The notes beneath the pieces are model-generated. The model ran no database searches, was not told where the DNA came from, and saw only the letters and a program-made list of their open reading frames with translations. Shown here one piece after another: positions 30,300 to 41,639 of a DNA stretch of 64,000 nucleotides. Every line of letters starts with the position of its first letter. Position 1 is the first letter of the stretch. The translations under genes were made by a program, and so were the position numbers. Origin of the DNA: Acanthosepion lycidas (lineage: Eukaryota; Mollusca; Cephalopoda; Sepiida; Sepiidae); assembly GCA_963932145.1 (NCBI GenBank), contig OZ010586.1, forward strand, positions 74,058,587 through 74,122,586, given 5' to 3'.

Positions 30300-31425
30300 C
30301 CGTTTTTCAACTTATTATTTTCAAATATCCATTTAATTTATTCTGTACAGAATAAGCTTTTTTAGCACAATGTATCAATTGAAAAAGGGCAAATTAAATT
30401 TAGCACGACCTAATGTCATTGAAAATTAAACAATGCCTTAACTCGTCAACTGCAGGGTTGGGGTGAGAAGTGTGATTGGGCAGTGTTGAGGAAATATGAT
30501 ATCAATTAGCAGTACTGATCATAAACGTAAAATTGAGAGAGCGACATAAACACACTAACACATACATATATATACAAACACACACTCGAGATAGATATAC
30601 ATGTTATTTTTTTCCAAAAAAATAACATACTTGGTTAGAGATTTTTTTAAATTATATATTTTAGGTAGAGTGAACGAATCATTTTAGCATCTAAGTTATA
30701 TACCAATATTTTGTTAAAGATTGTAATGAGCCCGACAAACATTGATGACCTAGAGTCGGCACTGGGAGCACGCATCAAGGCTCGATCTCAATACTAATGA
30801 TTTGCAAATCTAATTTTCATAACATTCCACCACGAAAAAGCGCCCACACAACTCTACTTTATTACGTGCACAGCATAATTAATGATGTAAATAGGGGTGA
30901 TGCTGAGCATGTCTCATTCTAAGTCCTCTCCAAAAATATCCATCTCCACTCGAGGTCGTATTCACAAATAACCGGCGGTAAACAAAACTGAGCTGGGTAA
31001 ATAAATCTGTTCTTATCCCAGAGTACATGTGACTGCTTGTTTTTTTTTTTATATCCAAACAATGGGCGTGCGCTTTGTTTTTTTGTCAACTGGGACACTA
31101 TATTACCCGTCAGGTCGCATGCCGTTTCACAGCTGTGTACGCCTACCTAATTTCTTATTTTCACCACCCTGGGTACTGTAAAGTTTCTTAAGATACGCGC
31201 TTTATTTCTTATTTTTATTTTTGAGTTTTTAATACAAAAGTCTACCCGCATCTTTCACGTCATGGGAGATGTTTCAGTATGAGGTAATGGTTAACGATCT
31301 CTAGTCTGATTCAAACCCTCACTGGAAGCTCCTCCTCCTTTCTGCGTTTGTACAAAACGAAGCTTCACCGAATAAATAATAAATTTCTTTTCAACGTACT
31401 TTTTTTCTTAGTTTTTGTTGAGATT
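30300..31425. other. no recognisable gene
   Basis: AT-rich sequence; short ca/ta stretch at 30550-30590 and an inverted ttattttttt/aaaaaaataa pair at 30605-30630. No motif found. Confidence 0.5.
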
Positions 31426-31427
31426 TT

Positions 31428-31610
31428 ATTTTCTTTCTTTCTTTCTTTCTTTCTTTCTTTTCTTTCTTCTAAAATTGTTATTCTCTTTCAGTAATTCCTT
31501 TTCTTTTCTCTATTCTTTCTTTCTTTCTTTCTTTCTTTCGTATTTTTCCAAAATTTCATTCTCACAATGATCTTGTTTTATTTCTCTATTTTCTTTCTTT
31601 TTTATTTTAT

Positions 31611-31657
<47 letters not shown>

Positions 31658-31808
31658 AAATTGTTATTCTCCTTCAGTAATCCTTTTTCTTTTCTCTATT
31701 CTTTTTTTCTTTCTTTCTTTCTTTCTTTCTTTCTTATTTTTCCAATATTTCATTCTCTCAATGATCCTGTTTTATTTCTCTATTTTCTTTCTTTTTTATT
31801 TTATTATT

Positions 31809-31856
<48 letters not shown>

Positions 31857-31929
31857 ATTTTTCCAATATTTCATTCTCTCAATGATCCTGTTTTATTTCT
31901 CTATTTTCTTTCTTTTTTATTTTATTATT

Positions 31930-31969
<40 letters not shown>

Positions 31970-32123
31970 ATTTTTCCAATATTTCATTCTCTCAATGATC
32001 CTGTTTTATTTCTTTATTTTCTTTCATTTTATTTTATTCTTTCTTTCTTTCCTTCCGTCTTCCGTTCTTTTCTTTCTTCCAAAATTTTTATTCTCTTTCA
32101 GTAATTCCTTTTCTTTTCTCTAT

Positions 32124-32163
<40 letters not shown>

Positions 32164-32462
32164 ATTTTTCCAACATTCTATTCTCTTTCAAAGATGTGTT
32201 CATTTCTTTTTCTTTCTTTATTTTCTTTCTATTTTTTTCTTTTTCTTCGAGCTTGTTTATTCTCTTTCAGTAATCTTTTGGCATTCCTCTATCTTTTCTT
32301 TATTTTTTTCATTTTCCAACATTCCATTCTTTTTTATGTTTATTATCGTTTTTCTTTCTTTCTTTCTTTCTTTCTTTCAAATTTTTTATTCTCTCTTTCA
32401 ATGATCCTTTTTCATTTCTTTATCCTTTCTTTCTTTCTGTCTTTCTTTCTTTCTTTCTTTGT
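31428..32462. repeat. (TTTC)n array with higher-order 116-120 bp units
   Basis: Long tttc blocks alternate with spacers such as ttttccaatatttcattctc and atgatcctgttttatttct. Spacers recur at about 31735, 31855 and 31971, giving a higher-order period near 116-120 bp. The long Phe/Leu/Ser open frames are artefacts of this repeat. Confidence 0.92.
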
Positions 32463-33155
32463 ATGACGATAAACTACATCTGGCAGCAAGGCTTCTGATC
32501 GGCAGATTGGAAGTTTGGAGGAGCGTGGAACCACCTCTTAATTGCTGATGTTTTCAGGTCCACCCTGACCCTGCCTGGTAGCACCTGTTAGGGTTCCAGC
32601 TATGAGAATTAGTGAACCCCAAATAAAAAACAAAACACTATGAAAGTATAAAAATACATTTTTATAGAAAAATGACCAAAATATCTATTTATAGCAAAAT
32701 GACCAATAATACATTTTATTGCAAAATGCCCAAAATACTTTTTATAGCAAAATGACCAGCAATACATTTTATCTTTAGCTGAAGGCATGCAATTTAGTTG
32801 ATGCCATAAAACTATGTTAAAAATATTTAGATTCAGCTATTAAATAACTCAAAGAAGTTGATATGTCACTAAACAAACTTAAGCAAACAACCAACATGAA
32901 TGGACGTTCATGACATTAATCCATATAATATCCTAGAATTTCTTAAAGAAATTAAACTGTATTCCTAAATAATTGCCTCTAGCAATTATGTCCACACACA
33001 CATGTATATGCACAAAAGCTGAGTATCATCTACCATGTATTCAATTGTGAAAGGAGAATAACATATATTTTTTATTACTTCAAAGATTCCAAGAAAATTA
33101 CATTTTAGCATTAAATGAGCCATAAGGAGTCCATGTGCTCTTAAACAAACAAACA
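32462..33155 (+). mobile_element. family V retroelement, copy 2
   Basis: Same module order as copy 1: tatgacgataaactacatct head, gagcgtggaaccacctctta block, a variable middle of agcaaaatgaccaat-type units (32650-32770), then tgtatatgcacaaaagctg and the tail cattaaatgagccataagg ending in aaacaaac. Confidence 0.75.
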
Positions 33156-33242
33156 ATATTTCTTTCTTTTTCATTGATACTTTTCCATTTTTTTTTTATT
33201 CTTACTTTCCTAAGAGAGAAAATAAAAAATGTAAAAATGATA

Positions 33243-33640
33243 TTAGGTTTTCATACATGAAATAATGCACATTGTAGGAAATTAATAAAATGCTTCTGAA
33301 ATGATAAATAACTAATTTATTTAGTTGAAAGAGGCACCATGTTGATGAATGACTGTTCTCCAAAGTACCTCTAAATTCTTGATCCCATCTTTAAAGAAAT
33401 GCTCGTCCTTTGATGCGATAAACAGTTCAAATGTTTCGATTACCTCTTCCTTATTGGAGAACGTTTTATTGCGTATGAAAAGCTCAAAATGTTTAAATAA
33501 ATGATAATCAGTAGTAGAGATATCTGGTGAATATGGAGGATGAGGTAAAATGTCATAATTCAGGCCATGACAGTTGGTTGAGAAGCGAGCGGCCGTGTCA
33601 TTTAGGGTGTGCTTTTTCAATTTTTGGTGCGTAGACTCAA
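33243..33640 (-). pseudogene. mariner-like transposase C-terminus (irritans/Hsmar-like)
   Basis: Minus strand: a decayed HDNAxPH position (LNDTAARFSTN), then YDILPHPPYSPDISTTDYHL, FKHFELFIRNKTFSNKEEVI and a C-terminal WRTVIHQHGASFN before the stop. The YSPDxxxTDYH segment holds the last catalytic Asp of the DD34D enzyme. 33243-33270 after the stop (ttaggttttcatacatgaaa) is a likely 3' TIR. The first two-thirds are missing. Confidence 0.85.
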
Positions 33641-33699
33641 TACGAGGTTGCTGCTATTGTTTTCCCTTGAAACAATAGTGAATAATCCCTATACAGTTC

Positions 33700-34128
33700 T
33701 TCTTCTTATGACGGCATTCACCCGAGGTGGGTTGAGCCGGCTCCAGTTTCATGGGAATTTGGAATTCATATTGGAGTTTCATGGGAATTTGGAATTCACA
33801 AGCGGTCCCCAACCCGCATGTATAGCACATGAGATTTGATTATAGTGGTGAAGGTTTCGTGCAGGACCATTCACACTTTTTGAAGGGCCGATTTGGTGCA
33901 CTACGACCACAAGGTCCCCAAACGGCCCTCCGCAGGTTTTGAATTCAGAGTTTTCCTTCTCCTAGACCAGTTGCTATTTACCCATAGCAGGAGGGAGAAG
34001 AAGAGGATTCACACCTTTCCCAAGCGTATTAGTAATTGATTCGACTGGAATTCGAACTCGGCTCTCCGATTCCTCAATCCAAGCCGCTATCCATTACTCC
34101 ACCGTGCCTCCTCACCATACAGTAACTC
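33700..34128 (-). mobile_element. SINE-1, copy 3, with a distinct long extension
   Basis: 34128-33960 is SINE-1 head and body (B-box gagttcgaattccagtcg, good A-box gtggagtaatggatagcgg). Then, instead of the usual tail, 33958-33700 reads ggagggccgtttggggacct, gtgcaccaaatcggcccttc and a 32-bp direct duplication at 33748-33805 containing tttcatgggaatttggaatt. The extension has no other copy here. Confidence 0.65.
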
Positions 34129-34134
34129 TTAACG

Positions 34135-34680
34135 TTTTAAGGTGCAGTAGAGGTTTTGGCTATTGTTTTGGTGATTCACTTGCATCTAAACACTGGCCTA
34201 TTCTTTTAGGGCAAAAATGGTTCCCATTCCCCGTTTGTACTTATACAGAAAGATTACCCCATATTGTTTCATTGTGATCATTTTCATTGTGCTTATGAGC
34301 AACAATATATTGAAAGAAAAATTATCTGGAAACAAAAAGGATCCGGAATAAGTCAAGATTTTTTTGATATACTAAGGAGGTTATTTCGTTAGTCGACCGG
34401 ATCAACAACCAACCAAGAAATACGTAATTTCATGTAGCGATACAATAACAATGACAAAAATGTAAAAAAAAACAATGAAGATATTTGCGCTTGGATCGGC
34501 ACTTCAAAATGTCGCTCTCAGACATTTCTGTCTAGAACAAGAGTGTAGTATCTGTACACTATGTGAAATGTATTATAGACAGAAATATGTGTGAAATGTC
34601 TACGAGAAAATTGTAATTGTTATTTGCGATTTTTAAAAAATCCTTTTTACATATTGTTTCTATCATTTATACTTACAAAA
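34135..34680. other. no recognisable feature
   Basis: AT-rich, no motif. Confidence 0.5.
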
Positions 34681-34683
34681 CTA

Positions 34684-34784
34684 TTAGGTTGGTGCAAAAA
34701 TAATGACGTAATAATGTCGTTTTGGACGTTAAAAAATACGTCAAAAAACGACATTATTACGTCATTATTTTTGCACCAACCTAA
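34684..34784. mobile_element. palindromic mariner MITE, copy 2 (101 bp)
   Basis: Same ends as copy 1 with TA on both sides; the same length as copy 1 with small changes at the palindrome centre. Confidence 0.92.
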
Positions 34785-34789
34785 TACAA

Positions 34790-35150
34790 GTATTTTAAAT
34801 TGCACACAGATATTATGAACCTCTTATATATGGAGGATTCCTACTTTAACGTAAACATTGGACCATATTCCGTTGGAGTGGGTGTGAAGGAAAATGCCTA
34901 TTGTGGTTCAGTGGAAGGAATAAATTAACAGCGTAGAATTCACTTATACAAGTTATTTCCCCATAACATGGACAGCGGATTGAGATCACACCACCTCCGT
35001 AGATTGAAGAAAATACTCGATTCGGAATTCGCAGAACGTTGCGGGATACCACAGGCACTTAAAGAATGTCGGAGAACACATCGGTTGAAAGTTTTTAACT
35101 ATTACAAAGGAACCAGTTCGAATAAATCAACATATAACAAATGATAATTC
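34790..35150. other. no assigned feature
   Basis: A 70-codon minus frame (34846-35058) covers most of a less AT-rich stretch; no family recognised. Confidence 0.4.
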
Positions 35151-35154
35151 ATCA

Positions 35155-35460
35155 TCGCAATTTATTTATTCATTTCACCCCCAAGCAAGGTAATAGAGCC
35201 ACTAAGATGCAAGGATTTACTGAGTGTTAGAGAATATGAGAAAAAATATACTATTAAGAAGAGAAGACAAGAAAAGAACAAAAATTAAGAAGACAGAAGA
35301 TAAGGATTGACATTGCATTTAAAATTTTGAAGATAAAAGTTGACGGGAAAGGAAGAATGATGGGACCTTGCCGCCAATCTAGTACTGCGCTTAAATTCAT
35401 AAATTTTAGGTACTATGGAGGGAAGTTCATCAGAACAATTACCATGAAAGTATTTACAGA
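35155..35460 (-). mobile_element. LINE-B 3' end fragment
   Basis: Minus-strand 3' region with tccttgcatcttagtggct and cttatcttctgtcttctta, preceded by a decayed NLxAxLDWQxG-like stretch (gcagtactagattggcgg). Compare 46600-46970. Confidence 0.6.
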
Positions 35461-35469
35461 AAAGTCAAA

Positions 35470-36050
35470 ATAGTAAAAAATAAGGAGTAAAGGTTACTGT
35501 GATGTAAATTACCCACTTATAATATGCACTCATATATAAAACGCACCCCTACTTTTGTTACGAAATTGTCGCAAAAAATAAAACAGATTTCATGCATAAT
35601 AGAATTTGCAGTAGCTAAATTACATCTGACTCTAACATTTCTTCAACTTTTTTTATCCGGTCCTTATCGGCTAAAACTAAGAATTTATATAGTTTATATT
35701 TTGTTTAGAATCACAAAATTTGTGTCGTATTTAGAGCGAACTCGCCGACATGTTCATAGAAAAAAAATAACAAGTTTGTGATAGAAATATATTCACTCTA
35801 GGGTAAAGAAAACTATACACAAACACGCATTCTAGTGGCTAGTTCTCTGGAGACATAGAACACAATTGAACATTACTAATACTTGCTTTTTGAGGAAGAC
35901 GGACAAAATAGCTCTGTGGACGATGGGCTCTGTGGACGATGGCTCTGTGGACGACGGCTCTTTCTCACACATTAATTAGATTGGAATAGACGTATAACTT
36001 ACTTTCCATCATACCGTTCCGAATATGAAAATACATTTAGCTGGAAAAAA
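35470..36050. other. no gene; small direct repeat
   Basis: 35915-35965 has three copies of ggctctgtggacgat. An 85-codon frame (35524-35781) shows no family signature. Confidence 0.45.
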
Positions 36051-36055
36051 GTTAA

Positions 36056-36668
36056 TACGTCCTGGGTATGACGTTAAACTACATCCGCGTCCTGGGTACG
36101 GTGATAAACTACATCCAACAGCAAGGCCTCAGATAATGTTTTCGGAAGAATAATGTTGCCAGCTATACGTTTTTGAAACAATAATGTTGCCAGCTATCCG
36201 TTTTTAGAACCATAATGTTGCCAGGTATGCGTTTTTGAAACAATAATGTTGCCAGCTATGCGTTTTTGAAACAATAATGTTGCCAGCTATACGTTTTTGA
36301 AACAATAATGTTGCCAGCTATCCGTTTTTAGAACCATAATGTTGCCAGCTATGCGTTTTTGAAACAATAATGTTGCCAGCTATACGTTTTTGAAACCATA
36401 ATGTTGCCAGCTATACGTTTTTTGTAAAAAATAATGTTGCCAGCTGTACGTTTTTGAAACCATAATGTTGCCAGCTATACATTTTTGGAACAATAATGTT
36501 GCCAGCTATTCATTTTTGAAACAATAATGTTGCCAGCTATACGTTTTTGAAACCATAATGTTGCCAGCTATACGTTTTTGACTTTTAAAGTCACTCAAAA
36601 TCATTTTCGGCATAAAGTGACCACTAAGGTTGAGATGCCGTTAAACAAAACAATCAATCAATCAATCA
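36056..36668 (+). mobile_element. family V retroelement, copy 3, with 31-bp VNTR
   Basis: Begins with the duplicated head (gtcctgggtatgacg, taaactacatccg) and ends with the tail ggcataaagtgaccactaagg and an aatcaatcaatc run. The middle is replaced by the 31-bp array at 36142-36580. Confidence 0.75.
36142..36580. repeat. 31-bp minisatellite, 14 units
   Basis: Each unit contains ataatgttgccagctatacg followed by tttttgaaac. Variants (tccg, gcg, acg after cta) occur in the same order in units 1-3 and 5-7, suggesting block duplication. Confidence 0.93.
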
Positions 36669-36954
36669 AGAACATGAAGAAATTATTTGCAAAAACTGAA
36701 CCAAAAATTATATTGGATTTTCTAAAAAGAATTGGTCTCTTATCAAAGATGTAGACTGATGTGTAAACAACATATCCTACTTTTTACCATTTTGCAAATA
36801 AAATGTCCTTATCAAATGGAAATTCTTGACTTAAACAAAAATACCTAGGATTATTTTGCAGTGTACAAGCAAATAAGCTCAAGGTTGCTAAAAATGTTCC
36901 ATACAAAATAGGCATTTAAAATTCATATATTTGGCATATATATATATAAAAACT

Positions 36955-37015
36955 GGATTTGGCATTAAATAACCCACAGTCGTTGATATGCCATAAAACC
37001 CAAACAAACAAAAAA
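36955..37015 (+). mobile_element. family V tail only
   Basis: ggcattaaataacccacagtc then gatatgccataaaacc and aaacaaacaaa, a severely 5'-truncated copy following a short TA run. Confidence 0.6.
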
Positions 37016-37081
37016 GTTAATATCTAGTTCTCGTGTATAATACGCATTCTAGCTATTAGGATTAACAATCTGAAATTTATG

Positions 37082-37285
37082 TTGCCATTTCTTCCTGTGG
37101 TTGACTAGTTGTCATCCAAGGCTATAGATCCTGCTATTTGCCCATAGCTGGTGGGAGAAGAAGAGAATTCATACCTTTCCCAAGTGTATTAGCACATAAG
37201 TGAATGTAATGGGTTCGACTGGAATTCGAACTCGGCTCTCCGATTTCTCAATCCTAGGCGCTATCCATGACATCACCGTTTAAAT
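37082..37285 (-). mobile_element. SINE-1, copy 4
   Basis: Minus-strand head with gagccgagttcgaattccag, body with cttgggaaaggtatgaat, ending near ggaagaaatggcaac. Confidence 0.8.
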
Positions 37286-37289
37286 CAAT

Positions 37290-37715
37290 ATTTTTTTTAC
37301 AAATATTTAAACTGTAATTTAAAAAAAGCTATAATTTTGGAAAGTGAAATTTTCAGTGAAACATGCTTAAAATTTTCCAAGTCTTCATCTGAAATCTAGA
37401 AACGTTTGACAGTATATAAAAAATGGAAGGCGTGAGTTTAAACTGACGCCAGTAGGATAGGAGTTAATCTCCGATGCTACTCACTGTTCTACCGCGACTA
37501 TGTTGACTTGCTTAAGGATATATGAACATCTATGTATCAATACCTGTGTCTCTACCTAACTTACTATATATAGTGTCTTAATTTCTCCAGGACTTATTTT
37601 TTCATTATGCATCACAGAAATGTCTCTTTCTAGGAACAAGTCTCTTTTATGTTTCCATTTTCCATCTGGTGTCTTCTGTTAGACGATACTTTCATGGCAA
37701 TATATTCCGACAAAA
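37290..37715. other. no recognisable feature
   Basis: AT-rich. I considered a ribozyme-like ctgaaatctagaaacg at 37390 but it does not fold. Confidence 0.5.
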
Positions 37716-37721
37716 ATTCTA

Positions 37722-37801
37722 TTAGGTTGGTGCAAAAATAATATCGTTTTTTGACGTATTAACATGTGTGAGAAAACGACATTATTTTTGCACCAACCTA
37801 A
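37722..37801. mobile_element. palindromic mariner MITE, copy 3 (80 bp)
   Basis: Same TIRs; the centre is shortened and reads gacgtattaacatgtgtgag. Confidence 0.92.
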
Positions 37802-37804
37802 TAA

Positions 37805-38865
37805 CAATACAATCCTTGTTGGATGCCTCGTCGCGCTGCAATTGTCAGCAAACGAAACTACCATATCATCAGTAATTTAGATCGATCATCCAATGTGCCC
37901 TATAATTGCAACCTTGTGCCAATCTAAGCGACGAAGAAGCATGAACAAAACAACATCGACTTAAAGAAAAGGCTAAAAAAATACGTTCTTCATTAACGAA
38001 CATTTCATAACGCAATCAACAAAATTTATGCAATTTAACATATGATTTGACATACATCACCGATTTGGTGATTAGCTACTTCAATAATTAAATGTGTAAG
38101 ATTTCTTACGAGGGAATTCTATTGGACATATAATAAATGTGGCAAAAAAGAGTACATGAATAAAAAAAGAGACTAATTAATTTGTAATGCATGGTAACAT
38201 TTATTAGACAATTTAACAAAAGGAAGTTTTAAAACAAGACTTTCTTTTGTTTGACGTAAATTTTATACACGACGAAATGTTCATGAATGTTATAGTGGGA
38301 ACTTACTGTGTTTGTATGTGTTTTTATTTCTTCTAAAATATTTTTCCTCAGTTTGTCAGATCAGCTCAAGATAGTCAATTTATTTTAGACATCTGGAATG
38401 GCAACATTTGAGGACAGTAAAAATAAAATTTCAAGGAGGATAAATTCAAATATTTTTGTTTGAATTTTACTAAATTGATTTACTTTTTGTTTATCTGACA
38501 GCCACTGACTTTTTGGAATGTAAACAATAGATTAAATAAAACTGAAACACAAAGTTGATATTTTCAGTAAAATGGAGAACTGCGAGAAATGTTGTCCTGG
38601 AATAATAGAGCCATGAAATGACATTCGTATTTCAAACCTTTAGTGGCACAAAGCCAAGGAGCTAAAAAGAATCCTTTAAAAGAAATCTGTAATTTATTAA
38701 AAGATAGGGTGATGTAGCAGTTAACAGGACAGCGGACTCAACTGCTGTTCCTGTTCCTCTTATGAAAAGACGTAAAGACGTTTCATCTATTACTTCGTAA
38801 ATAATTAGGTCCTAAAAACTTCATTCGTATTTTAGAAAATTGCATGGAACAAAACAATATATATA
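37805..38865. other. no recognisable gene
   Basis: About 1 kb of AT-rich sequence without open frames or repeat partners. Possibly unique DNA. Confidence 0.5.
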
Positions 38866-38871
38866 TATATA

Positions 38872-38946
38872 TTAGGTTGGTGCAAAAATAATTTCGGTTT
38901 GTGACGTATTTTTTAACGTCAAAAACGCCATTATTTTTGCAACAAC

Positions 38947-38950
<4 letters not shown>
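38872..38950. mobile_element. palindromic mariner MITE, copy 4 (79 bp)
   Basis: TIR ttaggttggtgcaaaaataa; right end has one change (gcaacaacctaa). It lies inside a TA tract. Confidence 0.9.
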
Positions 38951-38996
<46 letters not shown>

Positions 38997-39012
38997 GAGA
39001 GAGAGAGGGGGG
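38951..39012. repeat. (TA)n then (GA)n microsatellite
   Basis: TA to about 38991, then gagaga. Confidence 0.95.
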
Positions 39013-39154
39013 CGATGGATAAATTGTCGTCTAAATTACGCAAAAATGAAAATAAGACTGCCAACTAATTTTAACAGATATATCTAATAAAATTACATAA
39101 AAAATATCTTGAAATACAAAAGAGTAAATTTATTTAATAAAATCGCCATTGATT

Positions 39155-39700
39155 TCAACCAAACAACTTCGGAATCTTCTGCAACACTTCCTCCTTGTTT
39201 AAGTTGGTGAATGCTGCCATAATCCTTGCCGTCACTTCATCTTTGGTGTCGTAAAAGCTTTTGTTGGTATCTACGCTCCACACACAATAAACAAGGGGTT
39301 TGCAATTTGAGGAGTTAGGTGGCCAGACGTAAGGCGTGATTTGATCGCAGATATTGTTTGACAACGATGAGTGTGTTGTCCTTCTTGTATGGCATGCTGC
39401 AGAGTCCTGTTGCCAGACATAGGGTCTTCCAACAACCACCCTCTTGACTAAGGGCAGCACTACCAACTCAACGCATTTGATGTAGTCCTCCGTGTTGAGT
39501 CTGAGACTTTGTAGGAGGATGAATGGCGGCATGACGTCGCCATCACTGTCAATGAATCCTCTACAATGTCCTCACATTGACACCCAAAAACTCTGAAATG
39601 TTCGTATTAGGGTTTCCGGCGTGAATACTAAGCAGTACAGCAGACTGCTTCCAAATTTCAGCTGGAATGACTTGCGTCATGGTGCTATTTTTCTTTTCAA
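39155..39700 (-). pseudogene. mariner-like transposase with internal deletion
   Basis: Minus strand starts MTQVIPAEIWKQSAVLLSIH near 39680, continues ISEFLGVNVRTL (helix-turn-helix), hits a stop, then DSDGDVMPPFILLQSLRL, VGRPYVWQQDSAACHTRRTT and a PPNSSNCKPLVYCVW segment, ending EVLQKIPKLFG. The spacing from HTH to the second catalytic Asp is far too short, so the first catalytic region is deleted. It is of the same type as 17675-18012 and distinct from 33243-33640. Confidence 0.85.
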
Positions 39701-39707
39701 CGTGGGC

Positions 39708-39880
39708 ATTCCGAGCCCGTGGGCTCGGCCAAAAAATAGCCCATTGAACCCGCATAAACGGGTTCAGGGCCGGTCTACCTCCCCGAAGGAGACTCCGCCC
39801 TTTGGCGTAGCCTCCTTCGGGTTCCTCCCGCCCGAAGGCAGAGAGTTCAACCGGTCAGTCGGTGGTCCAACTTCAGAATG
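39708..39880 (-). repeat. GC-rich hairpin module, copy 2
   Basis: Inverse relative of 10690-10865: perfect hairpin CCGAGCCC/GGGCTCGG (39711-39728), then ggccctgaacccgtttatgc on the minus strand and a ccttcgggcgg stretch. It abuts the mariner relic on one side and the LTR-like segment on the other. Confidence 0.75.
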
Positions 39881-39881
39881 A

Positions 39882-39983
39882 AATCAGACCAACTCACTGA
39901 GCCGACTGGCGACTGCTACTATTCCTACTTATTATAGGTGGGAGAGTCTATTAACAATAGAATAGGTGTGTTCCAGTATAACA
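39882..39983 (-). mobile_element. LTR-like fragment
   Basis: Minus strand from 39983: TGTTATACTGGAACACACC, attctattgttaatagactc, tcccacctataataagtagg. It matches the first 80 bp of the LTR candidate at 26781, then continues into the GC-rich module. Confidence 0.55.
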
Positions 39984-40090
39984 CCAGCTGACCCTACTAT
40001 ACTGTGCAATCGACAAAATAAAAAAAAAAAAAACAATACACATGCGCGAAATTAAAAATATAATATTGCGATAATGTTCCCATCGCACCC

Positions 40091-40094
<4 letters not shown>

Positions 40095-40156
<62 letters not shown>

Positions 40157-40188
40157 CATACATATATATATATACACACACACACACT

Positions 40189-40224
<36 letters not shown>

Positions 40225-40275
40225 CATACATAGATAATGTGTGTGTATGCGCGCGCGTGTGTGTGTGCGGCTCTG
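40095..40275. repeat. (TA)n, (CATA)n, (CA)n, (GT)n compound microsatellite
   Basis: TA to 40152, then catacata, cacaca, further TA, and gtgtgt/gcgcgc to about 40275. Confidence 0.93.
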
Positions 40276-40289
40276 TGCGCGTCTGTAAG

Positions 40290-40915
40290 TTTAAATAATC
40301 TGTGAGTTTGGATAAATTTTTATTTTAAAAAGTCATGTTCACATATTTTGCATGTTTTGTCTTTGATTGGCTCTGAAGAGCGAGGAGCGATAACCCGTTA
40401 ACCAATTTTTCATTGTTTCTGTTTTGGTAATAGAATTTTCGATTGGCCACTTGAAGACGTGTAATTTCTTTTCGATCTTATCTTCAGATGAAATTTGAGG
40501 ATAAACTGTCCAAAGTTCATTTTTTTAATTCTGTTTTTTTAGTGTAGTTTCGACCCCTACGATTATTATTAGGGACTAAATGTTGTCAGTGCCGTAGACA
40601 AAATATTTGTCAGCAATATCCTGCCATTTTTTGGAATGTTATATTCCAAATTCAAATATACGTGCATCAAAAGTAATCTCACAAAAACAGATCTAAAACC
40701 CGAACTTCGGACGGTTTATCTACAGTTTTGATCAGTGCAAACATACGTCGTTCTGCTCGCCAAGCTTCCCACCGACCGGCCAATGATTACCACACGTTGC
40801 GTCTTCGTTTATGTCCACATCGTTGTTCAACGCAAACTGAGGATAGACGCACAGCATGTTTCCAAGGTAACGAAGATGAGGACAGGCGCTTCAGCAAGGA
40901 ATCATGACTAGAGCC
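40290..40915. other. no assigned feature
   Basis: 40665-40860 is less AT-rich and begins gtgcatcaaaagtaatctca, reminiscent of a mariner terminus, but no transposase motif or inverted partner was found. Confidence 0.4.
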
Positions 40916-40917
40916 TT

Positions 40918-41130
40918 GTTGTCAATAATACTTTGCTTAGTTTTTGGATGGCGTCTTTAGTTATCCAAACACGTCTTCGGAATTCGGTGTCGCACATTCC
41001 GTCCTGTGTTAAAACACTTCCCAGATATTTAAATTGTTGTACTTGCTTGATTTACGTACCTCCAAATTTGGAAGTTGTATGTTCAGCTGTTCCTCTTGCT
41101 GAAAAACTATGCCTGCTGTTAACCACAAAA
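40918..41130 (-). pseudogene. LINE-A C-terminal fragment
   Basis: Minus strand: QQFKYLGSVLTQDGMCDTEF then RRRVWITKDAIQKLSK, preceded by a decayed linker. The plus-strand open frame over this stretch is a shadow. Confidence 0.75.
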
Positions 41131-41131
41131 A

Positions 41132-41262
41132 TTTAAATCCTGTTCTTTTTATTGTTCTGTCACTTCAGTAACGTTCGCTCAGTTTTTTTCAGCCTTTCTT
41201 TCTCGGTAACTCTTTACGTCTTAGTGACTTTATCGCCTTACTTGGGCTGAACTAATTACAAA
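41132..41262 (+). mobile_element. LINE-B 3' end fragment
   Basis: tactgttctttttattgttc-like and ttagtgactttatcgcctta words of the LINE-B 3' region, joined head-on to the LINE-A fragment. Confidence 0.5.
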
Positions 41263-41439
41263 AAAAAATGTCATCTGAAGGCTACGTATTGCGAACTTCA
41301 AAACCAGCATTCGAAATCCTAGGTTTAACTTCGATGGTAAATTTGTAACTAATTAAACCCTGGGCCATCATTTGTGCTCCACATTTGTGGCGTTGTTAGA
41401 ACCTAAGTTCAGTCAGTCATGTGTCATGCGTGATACACG

Positions 41440-41632
41440 CTCGAACGATCATGTACCTTTTGATACATGACTGATGAGGCAGATTTTTCCCGCAGTAGGT
41501 TGCCATTTCTTTCTGCGTTGCCATCCAACAGGGTCTTTCTTGCTATTTACCCATAGCAGGAGGGAGAAGAAGATTCGAACTTGGCTCTCCGATTCCTCAA
41601 TCCGAGTCGCTATCCATAACTCCACCAAAGGG
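41440..41632 (-). mobile_element. SINE-1, copy 5
   Basis: Minus-strand head and B-box, body shortened, tail ggcaacctactgcgggaaaa then tctgcctcatcagtcatgta. Confidence 0.8.
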
Positions 41633-41639
41633 AAATCTT

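Noticed and set aside
31661..32466. Open frames up to 170 codons rich in Phe, Leu and Ser, looking like membrane segments
   Set aside because: They are the translation of (TTTC)n; other frames across the array give similar peptides.
37385..37415. Hammerhead-like ctgaaatctagaaacg
   Set aside because: The core box does not match CUGANGA and stems I and III cannot be drawn.
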